A stretch of 64,000 bases of DNA, from positions 33,058,074 to 33,122,073 of the forward strand of contig OY829653.1 in the NCBI GenBank assembly GCA_963691815.1, given 5' to 3'. This document shows, piece by piece, positions 21,690 to 33,664 of this stretch. The stretch comes from Echiichthys vipera (lineage: Eukaryota > Chordata > Actinopteri > Perciformes > Trachinidae). A program made the translations under genes and the position numbers. The notes under the pieces were generated by a model. It was given only the letters and a program-made list of their open reading frames with translations, was not told the origin of the DNA and ran no database searches. The stretch's first letter is position 1; every line of letters starts with the position of its first letter.

Positions 21690-22290
21690 CACATCAATGC
21701 CCTTTTATAACCAGTCCATGGAAAGATGAAGTTGCGTTATTGTTGCTCTTAAGACAAGTTTGTCAAAAAGTCTTTCCTGTGTTGCCTTCAAACACAGGAG
21801 AAAATCAGCTCACTTGTGTGGTGCAGAGGTGGTCTCTGTGTCCAGTTATTGGCAGGGAAAACGGTAGGCACTCGCGTCTCTGCCAGTCTAATGATTTGTC
21901 AGGCGGCTCTGCTCTGTGCAGGCCACTGAGGCTCCAGGAGTCAGGAACGCCAGGGCGGCTGGTCCAAAAGAGGCTGAAGACAAGATTCAGCAGAAGATCA
22001 GAGAAAATCGAGTCCAGTGAAGATTCGAAGAAAAGAGAGAGAATGATGTTTTATAGACATGGTGATGTCATGAGTCAGGAGGTCAGGTCAGTCAATAGAC
22101 AGACAGTTTCGGGTCTTTTGAGGGTTTGTTACACCTGGGTGTGACATGTTGGAGCCTGCAGAGTCACATGGCTTTTCTTTGTCTGTGACCATGCGGCAAA
22201 ACAGGCTTCTGTGTCATGTCTTTTACTTTAAATTTAGTCAGGCTGAGTCCTTCTCATTATCAAACTGGAACTTCAAATGAATACAGAAAT
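21690..22290 (-). repeat. LTR-like dispersed repeat, copy 1
   Basis: This stretch is homologous to 41420-41960. Shared segments include GGTCAGGTCAG.CAATGGAC-type text, CTGTGACCATGCG and TTCTCAT.ATCAAACTG. No TG..CA ends are clear. Its right end abuts the DIRS fragment. Strand is uncertain. Confidence 0.5.
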
Positions 22291-23060
22291 AAACAATCCT
22301 CTGTGGAATGCCGATTACACATACAGTCATGACGTCTAAACTGGGAAATGGTAGCTGGAATGAGGAGTTGTATGCAAGCAGTTCCAGCCTGTTAGGTTGG
22401 CTGAGAGTGCTTGAGGGGAGAATGTTGAGAATGGCATCTCGGGGAGCGTTTGAGAGCTCTTCCAGCTGTGGAGTCAGTTGAAGGTTGTGGCAGAAAATGG
22501 TGGGAATGCTGTGGGGTGGAAATCCTATTTGATTCGATTCGAAGTGTCTGAATTTTTGAAGAAAAAAAAAGGAATCCAAGTGAATCAGCAATGCTGTTGT
22601 GGTGGCCAGGAATGTAAGCTGCTCTGAGGATGAACTGGTTTTGGGCTTAGTCTAAGGTTAGACTGCGCATGAACTGCATGATGGCGGGTGAAAGAGAACA
22701 ACCTTTGTTTATGATCTCTACAACTGCTGTGTTATCGGAGTGGCCCCCACAGAATGGCTGCTATGATGACAAGATATAGGCTGTAAAGGCCAGAGGGACC
22801 CTGATATTGAAACTCTGAGGGCTAAGCTGAAACAAACCATTTCCCTCTGTGGTAGCCACCAAAACCTACTGAGGGAGCTGCGTCTGTATATAGTTCGATG
22901 TCCTGTGGTGCGTGATAAAGACATTGTAAAGAATGAAATACCATTTCAGTGAGACAGGAAATGTTGCCACAGGCGTCTCTCTATTTTACCAAGCATCATC
23001 CAGTACTACCCTGTCATGAAAAGAGGGGGCCACTGCGGCTTTAGCCAAAATGTTGGGAAA
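22250..23060 (-). pseudogene. DIRS-type retrotransposon, RT end and RNase H remnant
   Basis: DIRS elements pair reverse transcriptase/RNase H with a tyrosine recombinase. On the minus strand, in several frames, I read a DIELYTDAAPSVGFGGYHRG motif (RNase H start with catalytic Asp), an NKGCSLSPAIMQFMRSLT segment, RAAYIPGHHNSIADSL near 22600 (RNase H end) and FQKF.HF further on. Stops and frameshifts are frequent. The recombinase domain is absent, with only its leading linker (around 22330-22400) recognisable. RT catalytic motifs were not found upstream. Confidence 0.75.
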
Positions 23061-23928
23061 AAATTGTTTTGCCTGTAGAATAATGCACATTTTTTTATTT
23101 TTTATTAATGTCAGTAGTTCTAAACAAGTTCCATTAGCGATCGGGTGAATTTGACAAAACTGACTTAATTGACTCAAGTGACTCGCACAACCTAGATCAT
23201 ATATTGAGTGACTCAGAATAACCTGAGTCCTTCAAATGATCCAGGTTGACCATCACTAGTGTAAACCAAAAATGTATTTTTGATGGAAGATATTAGTAAG
23301 AAGTTGTCATTGTTTTTTGCCAAAATCTGCTTCATAATCACTTACAACTTTTAATTTGCATGTACTTATAAAAATGTATTGTATTGTAATGTCTTGACTG
23401 GAGTCAACACTACACTGTGGTTGCAAACTGTGTCTTGGCAGTCATGCTGCCTTTCCCCCTCCCTCCTGTTCTGTAAAGTGGCCAGTGTGTTGGAGTGCTT
23501 TCATTTCTGTACATCCTGGACTTCATTTGTACAGCTGGCAATTTGCTGGAGCAATTCAACTAAATTGCTTTTCCCAAATGGAGCCAGCAGGATACCAGGG
23601 ATTTGGGTAAAGTGCTTTAAAAATCAACACGCATCATGCACACACACATGTCTTCATGTGTGTGCCAGGCATTATTAGAGAAATCTCTGTGAAAATACAG
23701 GCATTAAAGTAAGAGGCAGAATGTGAGAAGGTCATTTTCAAGGCCCTTGAAGGCCCTCGATAGAACTCAAAACAGCTTTGACCTCTGATCAGATCAGATA
23801 GCAATGTGCTGGTGCTTTAGCCTTTAATTAGTTCTAATGAGATGCTTATTAAGAGTGCTAGTGGTTCCTCCCGCTCTTTATTTCACTTTTACATGCCTGC
23901 ACGCAATACACTTCAGAAAATATCTATC
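23061..23928. other. No gene recognised
   Basis: No element end or splice-supported ORF was found. The small ORF at 23379-23678 lacks family features. Confidence 0.45.
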
Positions 23929-23931
23929 TAA

Positions 23932-24482
23932 GGGCGCACTGACACTGTCCTTCCGCACCGCGCCCTGGGCTTTAGGGTACTTGTCCCCTCAACCCCCCCC
24001 CGTTTGTACTCACACTGCCCGGGCCTCGCGTGCCTGTCCATACGTCATCACGCCATAACACGTCACACGCACTGATTGACGTCATCGCAACGTCACCACA
24101 AAGTTTTTGTGCGTCTTGTCTGACTGTTTTTAAATATTTTCATCCGACCAAATCTGCAGTAAAGACTCCACCTCCGCGTCACCAACGTGAACCTTTCGCC
24201 GCCATTGTTGTTGTTGTTAAATGCCTGCACATGGTCTGTCTTTTTTTTTTCCATGTCGGAACAGGCGCACATAAATGACGTGAGAGCCGCCGTAGGCATC
24301 GTGCTCATGCTCGTACACGTGCGCGAGCTCGTTCTCGTACATGTGCAAAAGCCCACCTCTCTCAAACGGGCTGTGGACGGCCAGCTGGCCGCAGCTAGGT
24401 TGCAGTCACACTGGTCAAACGCACTAGGCTTTACCCGCAAAACCTGTTTTGGCCAGTGCAGAAGGACCGTGTGAGTGCGCCC
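23932..24482. mobile_element. MITE with TAA target duplication
   Basis: The ends are inverted: GGGCGCACTGACACTGTCCT on the left, and GGGCGCACTCACACGGTCCT as the reverse complement of the right. TAA lies at 23929-23931 and 24483-24485. A 3-bp TAA site and GGG-start ends suggest a non-autonomous PIF/Harbinger-type element. The 551-bp GC-rich interior has no transposase. Confidence 0.75.
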
Positions 24483-24485
24483 TAA

Positions 24486-25849
24486 TTCATTTTCTAAATA
24501 ATGTATTTGTCTTTCAAACCTGTTTGAGTAAACACGTGCGTCACGTAGAATTTTATGCATTACTTGTAATTGTTTAAATAGTAAACTTGTTCATGGTATA
24601 TTGCGAGACCCACCCCTATTAGATTACTACACCAAATAGGCCTACCCCAGACATAATATACATTTTTTTGGAAAATAACGCAAATTATAGTAAATTTTTA
24701 CTTGAAATTATATTTATTTTTTAAATCTGATTAATCAATGGAATAATCGGTAGAATATTTGATTACAAAAAGATTCGATAGCTGCAGCCATAGTGCCCAG
24801 TAAATGATGTGGGCTTCAAAGATCATTGGCAGTCTTTCTGGAGAAAGCTTTGCCTTATTAGGAGAGACTGTATTCTCCCAACTTTGAATTGAGCCACTCT
24901 CTTGTCTTAGAACTGCAGAGTTTAATACACCTCTCTGTGCTTTTTAGAGCAGTCACCCACCCAGTATCCTATAAAAACAGTTTGTCCCATTGATCATTTA
25001 AAGTGATTAAATCAAAAGTGAACAAAAGAGTAGCTACATAGGAAAACCTGATAAAAATTGAAAACTGCAATAGTGCAACAAAATCATCTCTGATAATCTC
25101 TGTCATCTTATGCTGTATTAGTAAATGATTTGATACATCAGATAAGCATATTGATATATTCTGTCTGACTGAAAAATGGCTGTGTCAGAATAATATCAGG
25201 TATCGGATTGTTTTGCCAGATCCATGGACCGATCCATTATATTCGTTAGTGCCACATGCTATATCAAAGAAATAAAAGGTACAAATGTACAAATAATAAT
25301 GTGTTTACAACAATGTGAAAAACGATTTTTTAAATGACATTTAGCATGAATGCTAATTTAACGGGCTAGCATGATTAGCATCCAGCGTGGTTCATGTATT
25401 TTCACATGCACCAACAACAGTTTTAATTAAGTTTCACTAGTCAAAATGTTACATATTCAAATCAAATATAGCTGTTTGCTTATAGAAATGTGTTCCTTAA
25501 TGTACAAGGTAAAAGGTAGAACCATAGCTTCGCCTATCATCACCTACGGCAAGTCTGAGTGGACAAACAGCGCTTCAGCTTCAGAACTCTGCCAACCCTC
25601 TAAAAGGGGCAGCACATTGATTTTTAAGTTACTTTATTCTCAGGTTCAGCTGTTACATTCAATTTTTATTTTAAGAAGTTTAAGCCGGTGCACAATTGTT
25701 TATCGATAACAAATGAATAAATAAATAAAGATTCAGTAAATTTGTATGTGTACTGAATTGCATGTGTTAATTTGTTAATTTGTTACACTTTGTTTTACGA
25801 AGGAAGTTATGTTTTAGTCAAGCCTGATGCTTTTAGTCTCTTTCACATG
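24486..25849. other. Mostly unassigned; possible MITE end
   Basis: Bases about 24730-24795 (GATTAATCAATGGAATAATC .. GATAGCTGCAGCC) resemble ends of small fish hAT-type repeats, but no partner end was found. Otherwise AT-rich with no gene. Confidence 0.3.
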
Positions 25850-25964
25850 GTGAGGTGTACGGTAGTATTTCAACAATGGTATTGGATCGGTATCGGGTAT
25901 CAACCGATATGCAAAACCCAGGTATTGGTATCGAGACTGAAAAAGTTGGATTGGTGCATCCCTT
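25850..25964 (+). mobile_element. hAT MITE end, probable
   Basis: The stretch with GGATCGGTATCGGGTATC and the terminus GATTGGTGCATCCCT matches the right end of a common fish hAT MITE type. The left end (CAGGGATGCACC type) is not visible, so the copy is truncated. Confidence 0.4.
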
Positions 25965-25974
25965 GTCTTAATAT

Positions 25975-26225
25975 TCAAGATTCCTTTGCTAACTTTAACC
26001 CCTCATCACCTTGTTGATAGTGTTGCAGGCTCATTACGAACAACACTCGATTCTGTTGCTTCTTTAAAAAAGAAGATAATGAAACAGAGGAAGGTAGCTC
26101 CATGGTATAACTCACAAACCCGTAAATTAAAACAATCATTGCGAAAACTGGAAAGTAAATAGCATTCCACTAAACTAGAAGAATCTTGCTTAATTTGGCA
26201 AGAAAGTCATCTAACTTTGAGAGAC
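25975..26225 (+). pseudogene. L2-type LINE, linker between endonuclease and RT
   Basis: Reading in one frame gives RKVAPWYNSQTRKLKQSLRK, LESK, a stop at 26159, then HSTKLEESCLIWQESHL. The APWYN..R.LKQ..RKLE pattern is the linker of fish L2-type LINEs. Neither flanking domain is present. Confidence 0.65.
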
Positions 26226-26531
26226 AAAATCGACTTGATCCAACACAGTCTCAAACCCAGCACGTCAAAAACAGACGCTTGGTCAGGGTCCTTTGGCGTT
26301 AGTTACTGACTAAAAAGATTTCCTTTAACGTACAAACCCGACGTAGGGGGCTTTCAACTTATTCCAATGTAATCCCATCCGCGGCGATATTTGAAGCTCA
26401 GAGCGTCCATTCATTCAGTATTAACACAACCACGGCGCACGCAGATGCTGTGAGCATCTGTCCCATTGGCTAACGGGGGACCTGAGTCCTGGAAGTATTC
26501 ACCTTACTGTCACTTATTATGTTAATGGTGC
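26226..26531. other. No gene recognised
   Basis: Contains a segment (ACGTCAAAAACAGACGCTTG..) that looks like dispersed repeat sequence, without usable ends. Confidence 0.3.
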
Positions 26532-26543
26532 TTTTACAATTAT

Positions 26544-26899
26544 CTCATCTCATCTTCAACCGCTTATCCGGGGCCGGGTCGCGGGGGCAGCAGCTTTAGC
26601 AGGGGACCACATTAACCAGCTCTAACTGGGGGATCCCGAGGCGTTCCCAGGCCAGTGTGGAGATATAATCTCTCCACCGAGTCCAGGATCTTCCCCGAGG
26701 CCTCCTCCCAGCTGGACGTGCCTGGAACACTTCCCTAGGGAGGCGCCAAGGGGGCATCCTTACTAGATGCCCGAACCACCTCAACTGGTTCCTTTCAACG
26801 CAAAGGAGCAGCGGCTCTACTCCGAGTTCCTCACGGATGGCTGAACTTCTCACCCTATCTTTAAGGGTCCAGCCTCCCTCCTGAGAAAACCCATTTCGG
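26544..26899 (-). mobile_element. Rex3 (RTE) LINE, 3' fragment
   Basis: The minus-strand ORF 26596-26853 reads MRSSAIREELGVEPLLLCVE, RNQLRWFGHLVRMPPWRLPR and GRRPRGRSWTRWRDYIS, the C-terminus of the fish RTE element Rex3. TTTTACAATTAT at 26532-26543 and 26900-26911 is a 12-bp target duplication around the insertion, so it is an independent 5'-truncated integration. Confidence 0.88.
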
Positions 26900-26911
26900 T
26901 TTTACAATTAT

Positions 26912-27992
26912 ATCTGCGATATTTCTAAACACAAAACACCCTTGTGTCCTTGTTAATTACACACAATTGACGGGTTAATAGTATGGGCATCATTGCACGT
27001 GTTTCCCCCTCTATTCTGGGAAACAAAGAGTTTTTCCACCATTTTGGATAGCTGAGGTCACTACACTACCCACAATCCTCTGCGGACGCCAGTCCACTTG
27101 CTTGACAAAACTGTTTTAGACAATTTATTTCAAAATGAAACAGAATGTGAACCGATTATAAGTGATTAATGATTAAACTGGTGTCTGGAAATATCAACAT
27201 TCAAATTTAGCTCGCTGTAAGCAATGGGTCACCAGCTCTCAAGCTCTGTGATTGGATGTTTTCGTCGCTGTGCAACTTGGGAATCGTAGTAGACACTCTC
27301 AGGAGGATTCTTAATTGACCTGCGCCAGATCCAGGTAAGTTGTAATAAATTCTCTTGATCCTGTCGACAAAAATACAAGCATAACGAAAATGAAATATGT
27401 CCAAAGAGCAGTTTTTATAAGAGACAAAGAGAGAAACATCAAGAAAGTGTGTGTTCATTTGAAAAGCCTCTTGCATTTAGCTAGCTCATTACAGTAGCCT
27501 ACAATGTTATACCTAAACCCAAATAATTATTAGTATTGTTATATATGTAATTTAATATTAAGCTGATTTAAAATAATGTAAAAATAAAGTCTAAACACTT
27601 ATCCCGATAGACACTCGACTAATAATGTTGTCACCATGTTTGTTTGTTTTTTAGCTTAAGGAGCATACCAGTGGTGTCCTTGCCACTGGCAGTCCTTACT
27701 CCTTTACAGTACACACAGTGCACTGTATGGCATACATTGCAGTTAGTCTACAGTACATGTAATATCAGCATTTGATGATTTCTTATTGATTTTATGCTCC
27801 TTTTATTGTCTGTTTAAGCACATTACAACATTGCATGTGAATTGAGCGCAGTTTAGAAATTGAATTAAATAATCTACAGGTTTATATCAGAAATAATAGA
27901 TAGACCATATATTCAGAGTTATACAGCAATTTACAGTGAAAGAAATGTATAGTAGCCTAACGAAGAGCATGGAAAAAGTATTTTGTAAATAC
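26912..27992. other. No gene recognised
   Basis: Flank between Rex3 and the retrovirus. The ORF at 27207-27476 shows no family features. Nothing else is supported. Confidence 0.4.
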
Positions 27993-28715
27993 TGAAGAAT
28001 TAATAATCAATGAGTGAAGTATCATAATCATGTGTTAGCGTGTGTATTAGTAATGATTAATGAGAGTGTGATATAAGACGCAATAAGTATAAACATTTAA
28101 AAGTGTGATAGTATGTGCCTCTGCTATTATTTAACAAAGCCTTCTATAAAACACAAGCACACAAACATTGGCAGTCAGTCAAGGTCACAAAGATAATGAA
28201 ATAGCCAGCTTGCACATACGCACCTAGCAACTAGTTGAGATTAGACCAAAACAACACCATATAAGGAGGCAGGGTACAGGGAGGATGAGAGTCTGTGCTT
28301 TTTTTCACAGATAAAGAAGAAAAGTCCTGCGGAACAGAGGATACCCTGACACGCGAGGTGGAAGATGGAGGGAGCAACGGCTACTTTTGAATTACACATA
28401 TGCATGCACAAGCAGACACATAAACTACGCCTTTGTAAAAAGCATAAATGCTGGAGTAGTTAGAATAGATATCAGAACTTCTTGCCTCTGATCACGGGTA
28501 CTGTGTTGCACACAGTTACTCTAGATAGAGAATAGAACATTTTTCCAGACGTCTGTATCATCCGATGTCCATCTACTAATAAATGCCTGCTGACGCACTA
28601 AACTGCCAACGACTCTGCTGACTCCAGAAAGCCTTCTGTAGAATTTGAATTACGCAGTATATACTCAGTGAGGTCCTTCTGATTTGACTAAAGTATTGTG
28701 TGTAAAATTCCTACA
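27993..28715 (+). repeat. Family A 5' LTR
   Basis: This 723-bp LTR has TG..CA ends. It shows a TATA-like CATATAAGG near 28258-28266 and an AATAAA polyadenylation signal at 28578-28583. It aligns with the reversed LTR 9262-10074 and with 39196-39690. Confidence 0.9.
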
Positions 28716-28723
28716 GAGATAGT

Positions 28724-28743
28724 TGGTGACCCCGGACGTGATT
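28724..28743 (+). promoter_or_regulatory. Retroviral primer binding site, tRNA-Trp-like
   Basis: TGGTGACCCCGGACGTGATT starts 8 nt after the LTR. It has the same extra G as the site at 9233-9253, so the extra base is a family trait, not a local error. Confidence 0.65.
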
Positions 28744-28856
28744 CTAACAAGGAGGAGTAGGTAAAAAGAGCTGCAGAGGTTGGACCGGTGACCAAGCGGA
28801 GTCACTGGGAACCTCCTGGGACCGACTGAACTTCTCCACAAGGGCGCCCACCACTC

Positions 28857-28868
28857 AGAAAGGTAAGC
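28857..28868 (+). promoter_or_regulatory. Probable major splice donor in the retroviral leader
   Basis: CAGAAAGGTAAG matches the donor consensus with GT at 28863-28864. The same motif occurs in the leader of the minus-strand copy and of family B. Confidence 0.5.
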
Positions 28869-29710
28869 AGTCACCTATTCTTCTTAAGAAGTAAAGACTG
28901 TGATTTGGCCTATATTCTAAATTGGTGGAGAAAGTCAGTATGTTTCCTAGAGGTTAATTTGATCCAAATTTAGCCGGTGGACTGACGATTTGAAAGAAAG
29001 GCCTGGTAAACTGATTTGGAATCAGTATAAGAGTAAAAGGTAAAGGAGTGTTGGGATCTTAAATCCACATAAAACGGTGCTCAGTAAGACGTTCAGGGAA
29101 CGCAGAAAGGCCGGAGGCTGTAGAGACACTCGAATATACATTAGGCATTAAGGACTAAAAGCGCCACAGGGGGATAGCCCCTAGGTGAGCCTAGAAAGCC
29201 ACCGACTTGTAGCTCTGGGAGCTAGGTTCTGGGAACCAAAGAAAAATTGAAGGTCTGGGACCTAAGGTTCTGGGAACCAAAGTATAAGAAATACCTAAAA
29301 GTTGTGTTTATCTGTGGGATTGTTGTGTGGGAGGTTTCGAGGATAATAGAGAACACAAACAGATAAAAGTGTGAGTTGGTTTCTGTGATGGTGGATACAC
29401 CCTGTCTGGAGCCATTGATAGTGAAACACTGTCAGTAGAAGCTTGTTGCAGACATCATGGAAAAGCCTGACGATTAAACTCACCACTGGTATACTCTTAT
29501 CTGGGGGTACATAAATAACGGGGCTGTAACACTTGGCTTTTGGTCATTAAAACTGGTGATTTATTGTCTCACTCCGCTCTATCACGGTAGAGTAGAAGCT
29601 TGAGTGAGGGGAGGATCATTGGGGACTAGATCCACTGACTGGATAACGAGTGTGTGTGCATAAATAAGAAATAAATACCTGTGAATAGTACTTTAACAGC
29701 TGAAATAACT

Positions 29711-30275
29711 ATGGCAGGCCCAGGATTAGGTTGGGATGAATACTGGCAGCAAGTAGTAGGACAGGCCATTTCCGGAAGGCCTACTCGTAGTCAGGATAAA
29801 AAGAAACATGAGACTAGATTGACAGATTTGAAGGAATATTTAAGACGTGTAAAGGATGGGGTGAAGGTGAGTCAGAGAATATGGTAAAAATACTTCAGTT
29901 AGAGGAGGACAAGGCACGTGAAGTAGTAGTGGGAAATAGAAATAATGGTCCGAGTAGGTTGTGGCATAAGAGAAAAAAGGAGGAGAAGGAACAAGAAAAT
30001 AGGGAGGAGCGAAGAGCAGATTTGCATATGGCCGGAATGGCAGCTGAGGTAGTGCAGAGACAGCTGAGAAATAGGGCAGAGAAGAAAAAGGCAGACGCAG
30101 GGCCTCCACCCTATTCAGGCCCAGCCCTGCCAACGTCAGCCCCACCCTCAAGCAGCATTTATCCAGATTTGTCTTTACAGTTACCTACGATTGAGGCAGA
30201 AGGAAGTATGAAGCTAAGAATGAGAAGAAACGCAGATTATGAGGATACAAAAAAGAGGGAAGAAAGAGAGGATGA
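29711..30275 (+). pseudogene. Family A gag, matrix and late-domain region
   Basis: Gag would form the virion core. An ATG at 29711 opens MAGPGLGWDEYWQQVVGQAI. A stop at 29885-29887 ends this frame, and a second frame from 29881 continues with a basic, coiled-coil-like stretch and GPPPYSGPALP near 30103-30135. PPPY is a late-budding motif that recruits NEDD4-type ligases in other retroviruses. The ORF is cut by the L2 insertion at 30281. The reading frames on the two sides of that insertion agree. Confidence 0.75.
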
Positions 30276-31105
30276 CTATATCAAATCAAATCAACATTTA
30301 TTTATATGGCGCTTTTCATACAGAAAAGTATCGCAACGTGCCTTACAGAGATGTACAGAAAAAGAGAAACATCAAATAAAATCAGGAGAAGAAAGTTAAA
30401 AGAACCCAACCCTCTCACAATCATGCACAGAGACATACACAAATATATATACGTTCATTCACACACCTACACAAACACTAGCTGTCACTACAGAGACATG
30501 GCCGGGCAGCGAGACCTGAGGTCCAGAGGAGGCTAGAGGAAGCTACCTTTGGGGGGCCAACCACACTGGGAGAGATCCCAGTCCAAGGTCACAGGGAGCA
30601 CCGCCACAGAGACCACACCAACAGCAGACAGGAGCCTCCGCACCACGGGACAGCACCCCCCGCGGCCAGACCAGAGACAACTCCCAAACTGGCAGGCCCC
30701 CTGAGGAAACACTGGAGATTAAAAACTGTTGCCTAAAACAGTAAAGGGTTAAAATATAGAGACTAAAAACATGAGGGACTAAAACATAAAAGCATAGAGG
30801 CTTAAAACATGAACTAGAAAATAAAAGCATAACAGCATAAGACATGAGGCCATAAAAATAAATAAAAGCATGAAGGCTAAAACACAGAGATTAAAACAGT
30901 AAAAAAGGATAAAAAGTGCTCTGATTAGCACTGCCTAAAAGAAATCAATTAAAAGCCTGGTTAAAAAGATGGGTCTTAAGCCTCTTTTTAAAAACCTCAG
31001 CAGTCTCTGCGACCCTGAGGCTTTCCGGCAGGCTGTTCCACAGTCAAGGCCCATAACAACTGAAAGCCGCCTCCCCGTGCTTCTTTGAACTTACCTGGGG
31101 TATGG

Positions 31106-32287
31106 TTAAAGGCCGGTGCCGGAGGACCTCAGGGTCCGCGGTGGCCGATAAGGTAAAAGCAAATTTGATAGGTAAGAAGGCCCAAGACTGTTAAGACACT
31201 TAAAAACTAGTAGAATAACTTTAAAATCAATCCTGAAACGCACGGGGAGCCAATGCAGTGACTTTAAAACTGGTGTTATGTGCTCCCGCCCTCTGGTCCT
31301 TGTCAGCACTCGTGCAGCTGAATTTTGTAATAATTGTAGTTTCAAAATGCTCTTTTTGGAAAGGCCAGAGGGCAGAGCATTACAGTAGTCTATACGACAA
31401 GAGATAAAAGCATGCATCAGCACCTCCGTGCTGGCCTGAGAGAGAAACGGGTGGACTCTGGCTATGTTCTTAAGATGGTAAAAACCTATTTTTGTTATAT
31501 TTTTGATGTGTGGAGTAAAACTGAGCTCAGAGTCAAAAACCACCATCATCAACCAGATTGTTTACAGATTATGATAGTTTACATTTCTGTAACTTTGGTA
31601 AAAGTTTCTCTTTCTGGCCCTCAGGACCAATGAGTAAAATCTCTGTTTTGTCCTGGTTGAGCTGTAGGAAATTCCCTGCCATCCATGTCTTGATATCCAA
31701 AATGCAGTTAAAAAGGACATCAATAGGCCCTGTGTCATCAGGAGACACGTTGATATACAGTTGCGTATCGTCAGCATAACTATGAAAGCTGATGCCGTGC
31801 CTCCTGATGACGTCCCCAAGGGGAAGCATGTAAAGATTAAAAAGAGTTGGACCTAAAATTGACCCTTGGGGAACACCACACTTTATTTTGTGGGTTTCTG
31901 AGGAACATGTATCCATACTTACAAAGAAGTGTCGATCTGTAAGGTAAGAAATGAACCAGTTAAGAACAGTACCAGAGAGGCCAACCAGGTTCTTCAGTCT
32001 ATCTAATAAAATGTGATGGTCTACTGTATCGAAGGCGGCGGTTAGATCCAGTAGTACCAAGACTGTGAGTCGTTTAAAATCTTTAAAAGGGCTGTCTCTG
32101 TACTATGGTTCGCCCTGAAACCAGACTGACACTTCTCAAAAATGTTGTTTGCAATTAAAAAGTCATTTACTTGATTGAAAAAGAGTTTTTCCAAAATTTT
32201 ACTTAAAAACGGTAAGTTGGATACAGTGCGATAATTATTAAAGATGTTGGGATCTAAATTGCTCTTCTTCAGAAGGGGCTTCACCAC
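31106..32287 (-). pseudogene. L2 reverse transcriptase
   Basis: The reading includes NYRTVSNLPFLSKILEKLFF, CQSGFRANHSTETALLKI, LDLTAAFDTVDHHILLDRL, CGVPQGSILGPTLFNLYM and the catalytic YADD (SYADDTQLYI). The C-terminal part has RIDYCNALPSGL and LHWLPVRFRIDFK. Two frameshifts (near 32045 and 31560) separate the three ORFs. The enzyme would prime reverse transcription at nicked target DNA. Confidence 0.85.
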
Positions 32288-32426
32288 TGCGTTTTAAAGG
32301 AGGCGGGGAAGACCCCGTCTGAAAAGAGCAATTCACCATGTATAAAAGCTGATCCTCAAAGAATCCACAAAGTGTTTTAAAAAACGGTGTGGGAATTGTA
32401 TCTAATAGGCAGGTTGCAGACTTTAC

Positions 32427-33406
32427 TTAGGAGAGGACCCGACCAAGTGTCCCCGCATCAACCAGGGCAAAACTCTCCAGTGTTTCCTTGGGTAAAATCA
32501 ATGATCCAGGTGTGTCAACATTGGAAATCTGTTGGGGTGAAAGACTCGATCTGATGTCATTGATTTTATTTCTGTAGTGGTCTGCAAAGTCCTCACAAAG
32601 GGCGTCAGTTGGTGTTTCGGAGGATCTATTAAAATTTTTGTTTGTTAAAAGGTCAATTGTGGAGAAACTGAATTTGTGGTTGTTTTTATGTGCGTTGATT
32701 AGTTTATGGAAATGGGAGATTCTTGACTGTTTGATTGCGTTATTGTATGTTTTGAGATGTCCACGTAAGATTTCATAGTGAACTGTCAGTTTTGTTTTTC
32801 TCCATCTCCTCTCAGCACTCCTGCAGTCTCTCTTTAGTTTATTAGTTTCTGCATTTCTCCACGGCGGTGTCGGTCTTGTCATATTTCTTTTTATTGAGAG
32901 TGGAGCCACCAAGTCCAGCGTTGATTTTATTTTATGGTTAAAATTGTCAACAATAAAATCACATGGTGCTGGTAAAATTTCTGCAGGAGTGCTCTGTAAA
33001 ATCTGGATAAAGTTTGCTGCCACTTCAGAAGTTAGGTAGCGTTTCCTCACTGTTCTCACTGGGGCCTCCTGCTGGTCAAAACTGGTGATTGTAAAAAACA
33101 CACAAATGTGGTCAGGCACAGCCAGGTGCCGACAACAGAGGGCACACCAATGGACAGGCCATAGGTGAAGACCAGGTCCAAGGTGAGCCCCCTGCTGTGG
33201 GTCGGCTGCGTGACATGTTGATTAAAATCAAGGCAATGGAGAAGGTTTAAAAATTCTCTCGACATAGGATCTGAGGAATTATCTATGTGTAAATTTAAAT
33301 CACCAGTTATTAGTATTCTGTTATACATGCTATGGGTTATTGACAGTAGCTCTGAGAATTCACTGTTAAAAGAGGTGGAATAGCGGGGTGGTCTGTAGAC
33401 TGTCAT
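32427..33406 (-). pseudogene. L2 endonuclease end and linker
   Basis: The upstream ORF has ILITGDLNLHID and THSRGLTLDLVFT, the DxN and Asp motifs of APE-type LINE endonucleases. The SDH step should be near the frameshift at about 33110. The linker reads RYLTSEVAANF, PPWRNAETNKLKRDCR and ADHYRNKINDIRSSL. Confidence 0.78.
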
Positions 33407-33664
33407 ACAGAGGATGGGGGGCTGCTAAAAACAAAGGAATGATACTCAAATGATAAATATTTGTTAAAAAAGACTTCATTTGACAACATGGTGTCTTTGG
33501 TGATTGACGAAGTTCCACTTCCTCTTTGCCCCCCTCTAGTAGAAGTGTTTGTTTGTTTTTGTCTTTCTAAAGGAATGTTAAAAACACATTGTGGTCTAAA
33601 AACAGTCCTGGGTGTAATTTGTCTGTGTGAGATTCCAGTTTTGATGGTGTGAATGTTGTTCCGT

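Larger units (their letters stand above)
30281..33664 (-). mobile_element. L2-type LINE inserted in retroviral gag
   Basis: This is the longest L2 copy in the window. From right to left on the minus strand it has an upstream basic region, endonuclease (33056-33406), linker (32427-33119), reverse transcriptase (31569-32287), C-terminus (31106-31552) and a 3' UTR ending in a TTTGATTTGATA repeat at 30281. CTATA at 30276-30280 and 33665-33669 is the target duplication. Frameshifts disrupt the ORF. It must be younger than the retrovirus it entered. Confidence 0.88.

Noticed and set aside
24093..24560. Minus-strand ORF of 155 codons
   Set aside because: It lies across the border of a MITE with inverted ends and has no family features. 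The GC-rich interior explains the open frame.
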